Shown here piece by piece: positions 16,640 through 25,372 of a stretch of DNA of 64,000 nt. The DNA lies in assembly GCF_051961495.1 (NCBI RefSeq), contig NZ_JBQCDF010000135.1:5736-69735 (forward strand), given 5' to 3'. The DNA is from Cytophaga sp051961495. GTDB lineage: Bacteria > Bacteroidota > Bacteroidia > Cytophagales > Cytophagaceae. Position 1 is the stretch's first letter. Each line of letters begins with the position of its first letter. The notes below the pieces were generated by a model. The model did not search any database and was not told the DNA's origin. It was given only the letters and a program-made list of their open reading frames with translations. The translations under genes and the position numbers were made by a program.

Positions 16640-17050
16640 TTACAATTGATCAAAGAATGATTCCTGATCTTCGCTCAAAGGAAGGGAAGTATCTTTTGTT
16701 GCTTGAACCTGGGTTGTAGTTTTGGTTAGGACTAACTCACGGCCAAAAGTATCCAAAGCATGCAAGGCAGGGATCAACCCCTGGGCTTTATCAGTTAATT
16801 TGTAATCAATTTTTGGTGGATTTCCTTCAGTAACAACACGTTCAACAAAACTTTCTTCTTCCAATTCCTTCAACTGGAGAGAAAGCATACGATCGGTAAT
16901 TGATGGAATATTTTTTCTTAAATCAGAGAACCTGAGCGGTTTATCAATCAAATTCCAAATAATAATAAACTTCCATTTGCCATATAGAACTTCATTCAGT
17001 ATTTCCAGTCCTGATTTAAACCATTTGTTATTATATTTTATATCACTCAT
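16640..17050 (-). CDS. HxlR-family transcriptional regulator
   Basis: The 136-residue protein has the winged-helix HxlR plan: EVLYGKWKFIIIWNL (residues 20-34), RFSDLRKNIPSITDRMLSLQLKELEEESFV as helix-turn-helix and start of the wing, then PPKIDYKLTDKAQGL and a dimerisation helix. HxlR/YodB members sense electrophiles or formaldehyde through an N-terminal Cys ahead of the GKW motif. Here the protein has no cysteine there, so thiol sensing at that site is unlikely. It could bind palindromes like the one at 428-445, although that is 16 kb away and only a guess. It is convergent with the helical-protein gene. Confidence 0.87.
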   Translation of the reverse strand: MSDIKYNNKWFKSGLEILNEVLYGKWKFIIIWNLIDKPLRFSDLRKNIPSITDRMLSLQLKELEEESFVERVVTEGNPPKIDYKLTDKAQGLIPALHALDTFGRELVLTKTTTQVQATKDTSLPLSEDQESFFDQL

Positions 17051-17131
17051 ATTAATAGAATTTTATTATAATTATGATAAATATAAAAAGAATAGTTATT
17101 TAATAAAAGCGGAATAAGTAAAGGCAAAAAA

Positions 17132-17162
17132 AAACCTGTCCCGAAGCTATCAGGACAGGTTT
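17132..17162 (-). terminator. Rho-independent terminator of the small membrane protein gene
   Basis: AAACCTGTCC (17132-17141) pairs perfectly with GGACAGGTTT (17153-17162) across an 11-base loop. The minus strand continues into a run of T, so it stops transcription of the gene at 17187-17405. Confidence 0.85.
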
Positions 17163-17186
17163 AAGAAAATGTTTTTTGAGCCCAGA

Positions 17187-17405
17187 TCAATAAGGGTGAG
17201 CGTAGCTGTTTGGAGCAACCACGATGTATTGACCTACGAGGATCATTATTGCAGAAAATGCAATAACAAGTGCGTATAAAGTTTCTTTTGATTTTATAAC
17301 ATTGCCGCTGGCATCTTTCATCACATTCCCATTTGAAAGCATGTATCCGCTGAAATTACCAACAATAAAACCAACAACGATTAAGATAGTACCTAGTGCA
17401 CCCAT
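17187..17405 (-). CDS. Small two-helix membrane protein
   Basis: The 72-residue product has hydrophobic helices at about residues 4-23 and 44-63, separated by a polar segment SNGNVMKDASGNVIKSKE. It ends in a short tail with aromatic and His residues. The family is unknown. Support is a dedicated terminator just downstream, a clean start at ATG 17405, and glycine-rich helices typical of integral proteins. It is not linked in strand to either neighbour beyond the convergent HxlR gene's upstream side. Confidence 0.65.
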   Translation of the reverse strand: MGALGTILIVVGFIVGNFSGYMLSNGNVMKDASGNVIKSKETLYALVIAFSAIMILVGQYIVVAPNSYAHPY

Positions 17406-17648
17406 AGAATTATATAAGTTAAGATGATATGTCTTATTGAAGATTGAAACGAAACCTGTGAATGTTTTTATTTCAACTCAAACAAAAATAGGATATACAA
17501 ATCAATTCCGCCACAAAATGTTAAAATTTATATTTTTAAAATTTATATTTAAGACATAAATGAAGCAACAATAGCCCCATATCTGGTTATCCGGCTGGCA
17601 TTACTGCAATTATTAAGTAAATTTACCCCAAACATTAACATATAATTT

Positions 17649-18596
17649 GTGAAAAAGCTTCTTGTAGTCCTTTCGTTATTCCTAATCACTGCAACGGTTT
17701 CATTTGGTCAATTTAAAAGACAGAGAGAATATTCCGGTTTTTTTGATACGTACTATTATAGAGGTCCCCTGACATTTACATTAGGTGCGGGTATGACTAC
17801 TTACAGGGGAGATCTTACAGAAGGCTTTGGTACAAACGGGTTAAGTTTTGGAATGTCAGTGGGTGCAAATTACAAGCTTTGGCCACACCTTGTGTTTGGC
17901 GCCGAACTGTCTTACCTGAATTTTCAGTCTAATGATTTCAAGCCCGAACGGAATGCTTCTTTTGTTGCCCATGGCTATGAGTTGCAGGCATATGGCAGAT
18001 TATATCTCATTGATGAAATTGTGCGCATTGCTCCTGACAGAAAAAAGGAATCTCATTATACATTCTGTAAACCATACATTCATTTGGGTGTGGGTGCAAT
18101 GATGTTTAATTCAACAACAACCATTAATAATGCAGCGGTTTCCAATGTGGAATTAAAAAGCCCTTCTACAATAGCGCTGGCAATTCCGGCAGGTTTCGGT
18201 TTACAGTTTACCATTACGCAAAGAAGTTCATTATGCGTGGAATATGTATACCGTTTTACAACAACAGACTATCTGGATAATCTGACTTACAGTGGTTCGC
18301 GTAACGATGGTTATGGCACGTTCCAATGCAAATTTCAGTTTGCACCTTCAGCACCTAAGCGTAAGAAAAAACTTTCTCTGCCACCACCGGCCCAGTATGA
18401 TGGCCCGAAAGGAACAGATACATGGAAGACAAAGAAAAAAGAGGAACAGCAAAATAACGCTCGTCCGCAGGAAGAATATGTTCCTGAAAATACAGATGGT
18501 GATGGCGAGAATACGGATGAAAATATTGACGGAGAGCAGACAGAAGAAGAACAAGTTCCTGAAGAACCCGTAGAAGAAGAAGTAGCACCTGAATAA
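17649..18596 (+). CDS. Outer-membrane beta-barrel protein with charged C-terminal tail
   Basis: A 315-residue protein starts at a GTG and has a signal peptide ending SFGQ near residue 21. Alternating hydrophobic strands such as PLTFTLGAGMTTYRGDL, GLSFGMSVGANYKLW and IALAIPAGFGLQFTI fit an 8- or 10-stranded barrel (about 35-235) of the DUF6089 type. After a KRKKK basic stretch near 240, the last 75 residues are low-complexity: Pro- and Lys-rich, then almost only Glu, Asp, Pro, Val, Asn and Gly. That tail would lie in the periplasm or outside. Function is not known. The FMN-enzyme gene follows 45 bases later. Confidence 0.8.
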   Translation: MKKLLVVLSLFLITATVSFGQFKRQREYSGFFDTYYYRGPLTFTLGAGMTTYRGDLTEGFGTNGLSFGMSVGANYKLWPHLVFGAELSYLNFQSNDFKPERNASFVAHGYELQAYGRLYLIDEIVRIAPDRKKESHYTFCKPYIHLGVGAMMFNSTTTINNAAVSNVELKSPSTIALAIPAGFGLQFTITQRSSLCVEYVYRFTTTDYLDNLTYSGSRNDGYGTFQCKFQFAPSAPKRKKKLSLPPPAQYDGPKGTDTWKTKKKEEQQNNARPQEEYVPENTDGDGENTDENIDGEQTEEEQVPEEPVEEEVAPE

Positions 18597-18640
18597 AACA
18601 GGCGCAGCAAATTTAAAAATACCTAAAACTATTTATAGAA

Positions 18641-20215
18641 ATGAAGGAGATACTGGAAGCTGTTGCATTGATCCCGTGGTGGGCTTATTTCATATTATTT
18701 TTAGGTTTTGTAGCGGTTAGAGATATATTCTTTAACAGAAGACATACAATCAAGCACAACTTCCCGATTGTTGGTCATTTCCGCTACCTGCTGGAAAAGA
18801 TTGGTCCTGAACTGCGTCAATATATTGTTGCGAACAACAGAGAGGAACTGCCGTTCAACCGCAGACAACGTTCCTGGATCTATGCTTCTTCCAAGCAGCA
18901 AAACAATTACCAGGGCTTTGGTACCGATCAGGATCAGAATAGTCCGGGTTTTGTTTTTATAAAACCTTCCATGTTTTCTTATGCTGTAAAGGAAGGCCAT
19001 CCGAATAAAGCGAAACCTGATTTTGTTCCCTGTGCAAAGATCATGGGTGAATATAATAAAAGAAGAAAACCTTACAGGCCCTACTCCATCGTCAATATCT
19101 CCGGTATGAGCTACGGCTCGCTGTCTGCCCGTGCTGTTGAATCATTGAACAAAGGTGCGTTAAAAGCAGGCTGTTACCAGAATACAGGTGAAGGTTCGCT
19201 GGCACCTCATCACAAACATGGTGCAGATATCATGTTCCATTTCGGTACAGGTTATTTTGGTGTACGTGATGAACATGGAAATTTCTCCATGTCTAAATTA
19301 AAGGAATTGGTTGAGGCCAACCCATGCATCCGTGCCATTGATTTGAAATTGTCGCAGGGAGCGAAACCAGGGAAAGGCGGGGTTTTACCGGCATCCAAGA
19401 TCACACAGGAAATTGCGGACATCCGCGGCTTGCCTATGGGTAAAGATGTAATCTCCCCTGCATACCACAGCGCATTTTCAAATGTGCCTGAGATGATGGA
19501 TTTTATAGAAAGCATTGCCCAGGAAACAGGCTTACCGGTTGGTTTTAAATCCGCTGTAGGTAAGATGGAAATGTGGGTGGAACTTGCCGACCTGATGGTG
19601 AAAAAAGGCTATGGTCCCGATTTCATTACCATTGACGGAGGTGAAGGAGGAACAGGTGCTGCGCCGCCGGCATTTGCCGATCACGTATCACTGCCATTTG
19701 TATATGCATTCAGTAACGTATATAAAATTTTTGCTGAAAGAGGGTTAACCGATCGCATTGTGTTTGCAGCATCGGGTAAATTAGGCTTTCCGGAAAGCAC
19801 ATTAATGGCATTTGCCATGGGCGCCGACGTTATTCACGTTGCACGTGAAGCCATGATGTCTATTGGCTGTATTCAGGCGCAGGTATGCCACAATAATACA
19901 TGTCCATCGGGTGTTGCCACACAAAACAAATGGCTGCAATCCGGCATAGACGTGCCATTGAAGGCAGACCGCCTGTACAATTACATTAAGAACCTGCGCA
20001 AAGAAGTATTGGAAATTACACATGCCTGCGGTTATGAGCACCCTGCTCAAATGACCATGACTGATATTGATATCAGCATGGGAGACAACAACCTAACCAT
20101 GCCGCTTGTTGATGCGTATAAGTACAACAAGGTACCTGTGCGCTTCGAATCCATGCATAAACTTGCTGCATGTCAGTACCTGGGCAAATCAGATCCAACG
20201 ATAAAATATAACTAA
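18641..20215 (+). CDS. FMN-binding glutamate synthase family protein
   Basis: This 524-residue protein carries the FMN/Fe-S synthase domain of glutamate synthase as a stand-alone unit. An N-terminal helix (about 12-29) anchors it to the inner membrane, unlike GltB. ISGMSYGSLS begins the barrel. GEGGTGAAPPAF (about 342-353) and the FAASGKLG loop bind FMN. Cys410, Cys416 and Cys421 in the C-x5-C-x4-C arrangement, followed by PSGVATQ, match the 3Fe-4S cluster of GltB. The amidotransferase domain is missing, so it cannot use glutamine itself; the oxidoreductase substrate of these short forms is unknown. It is probably co-transcribed with the barrel gene and perhaps the kinase gene. Confidence 0.9.
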   Translation: MKEILEAVALIPWWAYFILFLGFVAVRDIFFNRRHTIKHNFPIVGHFRYLLEKIGPELRQYIVANNREELPFNRRQRSWIYASSKQQNNYQGFGTDQDQNSPGFVFIKPSMFSYAVKEGHPNKAKPDFVPCAKIMGEYNKRRKPYRPYSIVNISGMSYGSLSARAVESLNKGALKAGCYQNTGEGSLAPHHKHGADIMFHFGTGYFGVRDEHGNFSMSKLKELVEANPCIRAIDLKLSQGAKPGKGGVLPASKITQEIADIRGLPMGKDVISPAYHSAFSNVPEMMDFIESIAQETGLPVGFKSAVGKMEMWVELADLMVKKGYGPDFITIDGGEGGTGAAPPAFADHVSLPFVYAFSNVYKIFAERGLTDRIVFAASGKLGFPESTLMAFAMGADVIHVAREAMMSIGCIQAQVCHNNTCPSGVATQNKWLQSGIDVPLKADRLYNYIKNLRKEVLEITHACGYEHPAQMTMTDIDISMGDNNLTMPLVDAYKYNKVPVRFESMHKLAACQYLGKSDPTIKYN

Positions 20216-20250
20216 CCAACGGGTAGGCCTCATCTACTCGTAATGACTAG

Positions 20251-22224
20251 ATGAACCAATTTCTCAGGAATCTTATAGGAAGTATACTGCTGTTATTTGC
20301 TTACAGCGCTTTGGGCGCAGGAGCAGAACCTGATCCAGTGCTTTTAAAAGATTCAACAGAACGTTTTGTCTGGCGCGCTGGTTACTATTCGGTTTATTTT
20401 GATTCCATCCATTCAAAATCCTTTGATGAAATCCGGGCCATTCAACGTAAAGGATTATTTACAAGAACCATAACGGATGATCAGCGGCTTTTTTCCCACC
20501 ACCATGAAATGTGGGCATACATTGATGTCCAGCACGTAGCCAGAAGCACCAGAAAATACCTGATCGAATTATATGACTTTCATATTGATGAATATGATAT
20601 TTATGTGCTGAACGGTGACTCGCTTTATTATCATTTTCAGGGCGGGGATTCGTTTGCGTTTGAACACCGGAAAATAGCACACAAGAATTTTCTGAATGAG
20701 GTTGTGTTTAACCCCAACACGCAGTATACGATTTTCATTCGTGTACAAAGCAAAGAATCCGTTGCGGCATTCGGCGCCATACGTACTCACCAGGATCTGC
20801 TCGAGTATTCCAATAAGGAGTATCTGATACTATCCATTTATTACGGCTTCCTGTTATTGATGTTCGTTTATTGTGTAAGTCTCTTTGCGGCTACATTCGA
20901 AATAACTTATTTCTATTTCGCGCTTAATGTCGTTAGCGTTGTATTGTACAGCTTATCAAATGATGGATTAGGCTTCCAGTATTTCTGGCCGCATCAGATG
21001 GTATTGAACGGGTATCTTCAATGCTTTTCTGTGGTATTGTTTTCTGTAACATCACTGCTCTATACCTCGGCTTTCCTTCAAATCAAAAAAATATCCCGAG
21101 CCTATATCATCATACTGCGCTCACTCATGATCGCACGTGTATTGTTGTTTGTAACCGGACTTCTCTTTTATGAACCATTGTTACGCATGTACCAGATTGA
21201 TATCGCTGTGCTGGTATTCATTTTTTATGTTGCCATTGATATTTATTTCAAAGATTATATTGCGGCCCGTTTTTTCATATTGGCTTATGCTGCTTTATTC
21301 ATAGGCTTCACAACTCATATCCTGATGGTACTGGGCATTGCCAGAAATAATATGTTCACTGTTTATGCCATGAATTTTGGCACGTTCTTTCAATTGTTTC
21401 TGTTCTCATTCGCGCTTGCCGACCGCGTGCGCATTGTAAATAACCAGACCCGCGATGCACAGTTGAAACTGATTAACCAGTTGAAAGAAAATGAAGCACT
21501 GAAAGATAAGGTTACACAGGAACTGGAAGAAAAAGTTAAAGAAAGAACAAAAGAACTGGAATATAAGAACCAGCAACTGGACGCCTTTGTTTACAAGGCA
21601 TCGCACGATATCAAAGGTCCGTTGAAATCAATTATCGGTTTAGCGAAGCTTGGGTTAATTGATATAAATGATGAAGGAGCAAAAGAATATTTCAGGCACA
21701 TTGAGAAAAGCACTTCCCGTCTCGACGCGCTGTTGCAGGATTTGCTGCAGGTTTCAAAAATTAAAAATGTTGTCATAGAATCTACGCTGATTGATTTCAA
21801 TAAAATCATCAACGAAATAAAAGAAGGCTTTACAAACATTGAATCTTTTTCGGATTTCTATATTGATGTAGAAATCAAACAGGACAGAGATTTTTATTCC
21901 GATGAACAAATGATCTATTCTATTTTTCAGAATTTAATAGAGAACGCGTTCAACTACCGCGATAATAATAAGCGCAAGTCATCTTTATATATCCGCATAG
22001 AAGTAGATAAACAGAAATCGCTGATCGAGTTTATTGACAACGGATTGGGTATAGATAAAGGTTTAAAAGATAAAGTATTTGACATGTTTTTCAGAGCCAG
22101 CGAAATTGCGGGTGGCACCGGCCTTGGTTTATACCTGGTTAAAACAGCAGTTAACAAAATCGGCGGCAGAATTCAGGTTGAAACAGAGATAAATAAAGGC
22201 ACTACTTTTAGGATAGTTATCTGA
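20251..22224 (+). CDS. 7TMR-DISM sensor histidine kinase
   Basis: The 657-residue membrane kinase has a signal peptide, an extracytoplasmic 7TMR-DISMED2 carbohydrate-binding-like domain (about 35-170), seven transmembrane helices (about 185-400), a coiled coil (410-450), then HisKA and HATPase domains. The phospho-acceptor is His452 in YKASHDIKGPL. The ATP site has the N-box QNLIENAFNYRD, the G1 box DNGLGID and the G2 box GGTGLGLYL. It should sense an external ligand. No response regulator is adjacent and no receiver domain is fused, so the partner is elsewhere. It follows the FMN enzyme by 35 bases on the same strand. Confidence 0.92.
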   Translation: MNQFLRNLIGSILLLFAYSALGAGAEPDPVLLKDSTERFVWRAGYYSVYFDSIHSKSFDEIRAIQRKGLFTRTITDDQRLFSHHHEMWAYIDVQHVARSTRKYLIELYDFHIDEYDIYVLNGDSLYYHFQGGDSFAFEHRKIAHKNFLNEVVFNPNTQYTIFIRVQSKESVAAFGAIRTHQDLLEYSNKEYLILSIYYGFLLLMFVYCVSLFAATFEITYFYFALNVVSVVLYSLSNDGLGFQYFWPHQMVLNGYLQCFSVVLFSVTSLLYTSAFLQIKKISRAYIIILRSLMIARVLLFVTGLLFYEPLLRMYQIDIAVLVFIFYVAIDIYFKDYIAARFFILAYAALFIGFTTHILMVLGIARNNMFTVYAMNFGTFFQLFLFSFALADRVRIVNNQTRDAQLKLINQLKENEALKDKVTQELEEKVKERTKELEYKNQQLDAFVYKASHDIKGPLKSIIGLAKLGLIDINDEGAKEYFRHIEKSTSRLDALLQDLLQVSKIKNVVIESTLIDFNKIINEIKEGFTNIESFSDFYIDVEIKQDRDFYSDEQMIYSIFQNLIENAFNYRDNNKRKSSLYIRIEVDKQKSLIEFIDNGLGIDKGLKDKVFDMFFRASEIAGGTGLGLYLVKTAVNKIGGRIQVETEINKGTTFRIVI

Positions 22225-22287
22225 AGAATCCCTTTTTTCTTTATTAAATATTCACGAATATTGACAGTAAAATAAATAATTACTACT

Positions 22288-22926
22288 GTGAATCAACGTA
22301 TTTCTCTAATTTTAAACGGTGTGCTGGCTATTGCCGTTATCGTTCTTTATGTATTGCATTTTAAAGGTCAGAAAGCTAGTCCGGATGTTGAAGCTACTGA
22401 TTCTACACAAACAGCAGAAGCTCCATTAATCATTGACAGCCTGCCGAACATCGTTTCCGGTAATGGTGCCATTGCCTATATAGACTATGAGCAATTAACA
22501 ACCAAGTATCAGTTTTATAAAGATGGCGTTGCTAATCTTGAGAGCGATTATAAAAAGAAGCAGCAGGACCTGATGAAAAGACAGGAAACATTAGAGCAGA
22601 ATGCAGCCAACTACCAACAGGTAGCCGGAGGTTTAACGCCTGATGTAAGAGAAAAAAGAGAACGCATGCTGATGGAGGAAGATCAGAAGTTAAGAGAATA
22701 TGCAGACAAACTGGATAAAGAATGGTCTGACAAACAACAGACTTTTGCAAAAAACCTGTTAACCAAACTGGATGAATACCTGAAAGTATTAAGCAAGGAA
22801 AAAAACTATGCCTATGTATTCACTTATACCAAAGGTGGTCCGGCAAATATTGTTTATGCGAAAGATTCATTGAATATTTCTACGCAGGTGATTAATGGAT
22901 TGAATGCCCAATACAAGAAGAAATAA
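22288..22926 (+). CDS. OmpH/Skp-like periplasmic chaperone
   Basis: A 212-residue protein, starting at a GTG, has an N-terminal hydrophobic helix (5-24) that anchors or exports it. A Ser/Thr/Glu-rich linker follows. Then comes the Skp/OmpH domain: GNGAIAYIDYEQLTTKYQFY (61-80), a long coiled coil with heptad Lys/Glu (80-155), and the closing strand AYVFTYTKGGPANIVYAKD. Skp trimers grasp outer-membrane proteins in the periplasm through such coiled-coil arms. The protein is longer than E. coli Skp at its N terminus. A MscS channel gene follows 29 bases later. Confidence 0.88.
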   Translation: MNQRISLILNGVLAIAVIVLYVLHFKGQKASPDVEATDSTQTAEAPLIIDSLPNIVSGNGAIAYIDYEQLTTKYQFYKDGVANLESDYKKKQQDLMKRQETLEQNAANYQQVAGGLTPDVREKRERMLMEEDQKLREYADKLDKEWSDKQQTFAKNLLTKLDEYLKVLSKEKNYAYVFTYTKGGPANIVYAKDSLNISTQVINGLNAQYKKK

Positions 22927-22955
22927 ATTTGTTGATATAAAAAACCAAACAACAC

Positions 22956-23999
22956 ATGGTCTTCGCCGATTATTTGCATGAAGGGTACATACCTTTTTTA
23001 ATAATATTGGGAAGCAGTTTGTTGTTTGGTTTTATTTTAGACCGTTTCGTATTACGGATTTTTTTAAACCGGTTTAAAGAGAAGGATTCAATAGCGCAGG
23101 TTGTTCTCTGTGTATTGAGAGGCAAGGTAACATTCATTGTATTTTTTATCGGTCTGTATATCGCCTTAGAAATATCCCCCCTCAGTCCGATTGCTATTAA
23201 ATATACTGCATCCGTATGTGTGATTATTTTGATCATGCTGTTCACGCGGGTGTTTTCGCAAATTGTGATCAACGCCATCAAAAATGCGAATGAAGACACC
23301 ACGGGTGCTGTAAAAACGTATTCCATCATCATCAACCTGGTGCGGATCGTTTTCTTTTGCATCGGTTTGCTGATCATATTGCGCACGCTGGATATATCCA
23401 TTACGCCTATGCTCACGGCTTTGGGTGTAGCTTCCCTGGCGGTCGCGCTGGCCTTGCAGGATACACTGGGCAATTTGTTTTCCGGCATCAGCGTGATTGC
23501 GGGTAAAAGATTAAAACCGGGCAGCTATGTAAAACTGGAATCAGGACAGGAAGGCATCATAGAAGATATAAGCTGGAGAAGTACGGTGTTAAGAGAATCA
23601 AATGCCAACCGCATTATTGTTCCCAACCAGAAAATAGCCTCGGCTATTATTACCAACTATTCGTTAACAGAAGAGCATATTTTAGTGAAGCTGCCTGTGG
23701 GAATCGCTTATGGTTCGGATCTGGAACTGGTAACACGGGCGGTGCTTGAAGAAGCGGTAAAAGTGCAGGACGAAGTGTTGGGTGAAAAAGAATATTTTGA
23801 ACCCGTCTTCCGGTATACGGCCTTCAACCCAAGCAGCATCAACTTTGTGATCATTGCCAAAGCGCCGGATTACAACCGCCAGTTTGTTTTAACAGACAAA
23901 CTGATTCGTGCGATTCATAAACGGTTTATACTTGAAAAAATAGACATTCCTTTTCCTGTTCAAACTGTTATCCTGAAAAAAGAAGATCAGAATAATTAA
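22956..23999 (+). CDS. MscS-family mechanosensitive channel
   Basis: A 347-residue protein with four or five transmembrane helices. The pore helix TALGVASLAVALALQDTLGNLFSGI (about 152-176, Gly/Ala-rich) is followed by the beta domain RLKPGSYVKLESGQEGIIEDISWRSTVLR and a VPNQKIASAIITNYS loop, the core signature of MscS. The cytoplasmic alpha/beta C-terminal domain contains the FRYTAFNPSSINFVI strand. It should open on membrane tension and release osmolytes. It ends in a convergent gap closed by a 22-pair terminator. The N-terminal extension before the pore is longer than in E. coli MscS. Confidence 0.9.
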   Translation: MVFADYLHEGYIPFLIILGSSLLFGFILDRFVLRIFLNRFKEKDSIAQVVLCVLRGKVTFIVFFIGLYIALEISPLSPIAIKYTASVCVIILIMLFTRVFSQIVINAIKNANEDTTGAVKTYSIIINLVRIVFFCIGLLIILRTLDISITPMLTALGVASLAVALALQDTLGNLFSGISVIAGKRLKPGSYVKLESGQEGIIEDISWRSTVLRESNANRIIVPNQKIASAIITNYSLTEEHILVKLPVGIAYGSDLELVTRAVLEEAVKVQDEVLGEKEYFEPVFRYTAFNPSSINFVIIAKAPDYNRQFVLTDKLIRAIHKRFILEKIDIPFPVQTVILKKEDQNN

Positions 24000-24016
24000 G
24001 TTAAATAGCGACGCTC

Positions 24017-24072
24017 TTCTAAAATGAAAGAGTCGCCCTGATAGCTATCGGGGCGACTCTTTCATTTTAGAA
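24017..24072. terminator. Bidirectional terminator with 22-base perfect stem
   Basis: The arm at 24017-24038 pairs without error with 24051-24072. The 12-base loop holds the smaller palindrome GATAGCTATC. It lies between two convergent genes and has an A/T-rich outer stem on both sides. Confidence 0.9.
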
Positions 24073-24083
24073 TAAGTAAATAA

Positions 24084-24719
24084 TTACTTATTCGGTTGTG
24101 GCGTAGTTCTCAAATAAGGTTTCACACGGGTATAACCTTTAGGAAATTTCGCTGCGATTTCTTCGTCTTTGATGGCAGGAGTAATCACAACATCTTCACC
24201 GTCTTTCCAGTTTGCAGGTGTTGCAACGCTGTAGTTGGCTGTTAACTGAAGAGAATCAATTACACGCAGGATCTCTGTAAAATTACGGCCTGTAGAAGCA
24301 GGGTATGTAATGATCAGTTTTATTTTTTTATCGTTACCGATAATGAATAAAGAACGTACAGTGAATTTTTCACTTGCGTTTGGGTGGATCATATCATACA
24401 GCTCAGCAACTTTTCTGTTTTCATCTGCAATGATCGGAAAGTTGACCGTTGTGTTTTGTGTTTCGTTGATGTCTTTGATCCAGCCTTTGTGTGATTCTAA
24501 ACCATCAACACTTAAAGCAGCAACTTTAACATTACGTTTTTCAAACTCTTCTTTCAGTTTTGCAGTTGCACCTAATTCTGTCGTACAAACCGGTGTATAA
24601 TCTGCCGGGTGTGAAAATAAAACACCCCATTTATCGCCCAGCCATTGGTGGAAAGAAATTGGCCCTTCGGTAGTTTCTGCTGTAAAATCCGGAGCAATAT
24701 CGCCTAATCGTAAACTCAT
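24084..24719 (-). CDS. 1-Cys peroxiredoxin, Prx6 subfamily
   Basis: The 211-residue thioredoxin-fold peroxidase reduces hydrogen peroxide and alkyl hydroperoxides. The peroxidatic Cys45 is in HPADYTPVCTTELG, the usual Prx6 motif. The catalytic Arg is in FTVRSLFIIG near 124, and the length fits the 1-Cys type. No resolving Cys is present, so an external thiol is needed. The gene is monocistronic, with a terminator behind it and 140 bases of spacer ahead. Confidence 0.93.
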   Translation of the reverse strand: MSLRLGDIAPDFTAETTEGPISFHQWLGDKWGVLFSHPADYTPVCTTELGATAKLKEEFEKRNVKVAALSVDGLESHKGWIKDINETQNTTVNFPIIADENRKVAELYDMIHPNASEKFTVRSLFIIGNDKKIKLIITYPASTGRNFTEILRVIDSLQLTANYSVATPANWKDGEDVVITPAIKDEEIAAKFPKGYTRVKPYLRTTPQPNK

Positions 24720-24861
24720 GATCGTAAGTGTTTAATGGTTAATTTTTCAACAAATAAAAGAATAATATTCTGATTTTTAAATTAGAATTTGACAATTCAA
24801 AATAATGTTCTGTTTCCAAAACTAATAAAAGGCTTATTAAGTTCCAATGAAACGATCATTT

Positions 24862-25077
24862 TTAAGGTTTATCCTGCCTGTTTTTTTTCTTAAAATGCAC
24901 GTAAAGCCGGTAGCTGGTATAAAGGAAAGCCATAACAATCAGTACATCAATTAAAAAGGCAAAGCTCCTTTGGAAAGATGCGTATGCGGCATTATTAACC
25001 AGCTGTAATTTTATAAAAAAGAGTGTAAATATAAATAAGGTTATGAGCCCGATGTTATTAAAGAAATCTTTTATCAT
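24862..25077 (-). CDS. Small membrane protein, unknown
   Basis: The 71-residue ORF has helices at about 8-25 and 39-58 and a very basic tail HFKKKNRQDKP. It ends within an AT-rich spacer and starts nine bases after the PH-like gene stop on the same strand, so the two are probably one unit with the oxidoreductase upstream. No family is recognised. Confidence 0.55.
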   Translation of the reverse strand: MIKDFFNNIGLITLFIFTLFFIKLQLVNNAAYASFQRSFAFLIDVLIVMAFLYTSYRLYVHFKKKNRQDKP

Positions 25078-25086
25078 GAGGTAGCA

Positions 25087-25365
25087 TTAATTCTTGCCTT
25101 GAATGATCAGGGCGTTGATTTCTTCAGATTGTTTTTTTGTAAACCCATTTACCTGAACAGAAGTGCTGTTAGTAAAGAATGTAAGTGTGCTGAAACCAAC
25201 CAGCGGGTTATCAATGCTTACAGATACAATATCTACATAGCTTATGAACGTTGACCGGCTGTTGAATACGCCCGGCTCTTTGATCTTTATTCCATTTGGT
25301 TCAATATGTATTTCGGTCGGGAATAATTTATTACCCGAAGAAAGTCTGGAAGAGACGTACTTCAT
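25087..25365 (-). CDS. Small PH-like domain protein
   Basis: A 92-residue protein without signal peptide. Its strands alternate as FPTEIHIEPNGIKIKEP, STFISYVDIVSVSIDNP and STLTFFTNSTSV, followed by a C-terminal helix SEEINALIIQG. This seven-strand-plus-helix order matches the bacterial PH-like fold, whose members often bind lipids or act as membrane-associated adaptors. The gene lies seven bases after the oxidoreductase gene, suggesting one transcript. The fold call rests on pattern only. Confidence 0.6.
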   Translation of the reverse strand: MKYVSSRLSSGNKLFPTEIHIEPNGIKIKEPGVFNSRSTFISYVDIVSVSIDNPLVGFSTLTFFTNSTSVQVNGFTKKQSEEINALIIQGKN

Positions 25366-25372
25366 AAGCCGT

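Noticed and set aside
22970..23488. 172-codon minus-strand ORF within the MscS gene
   Set aside because: Antisense to the pore and beta domains; no family resemblance.
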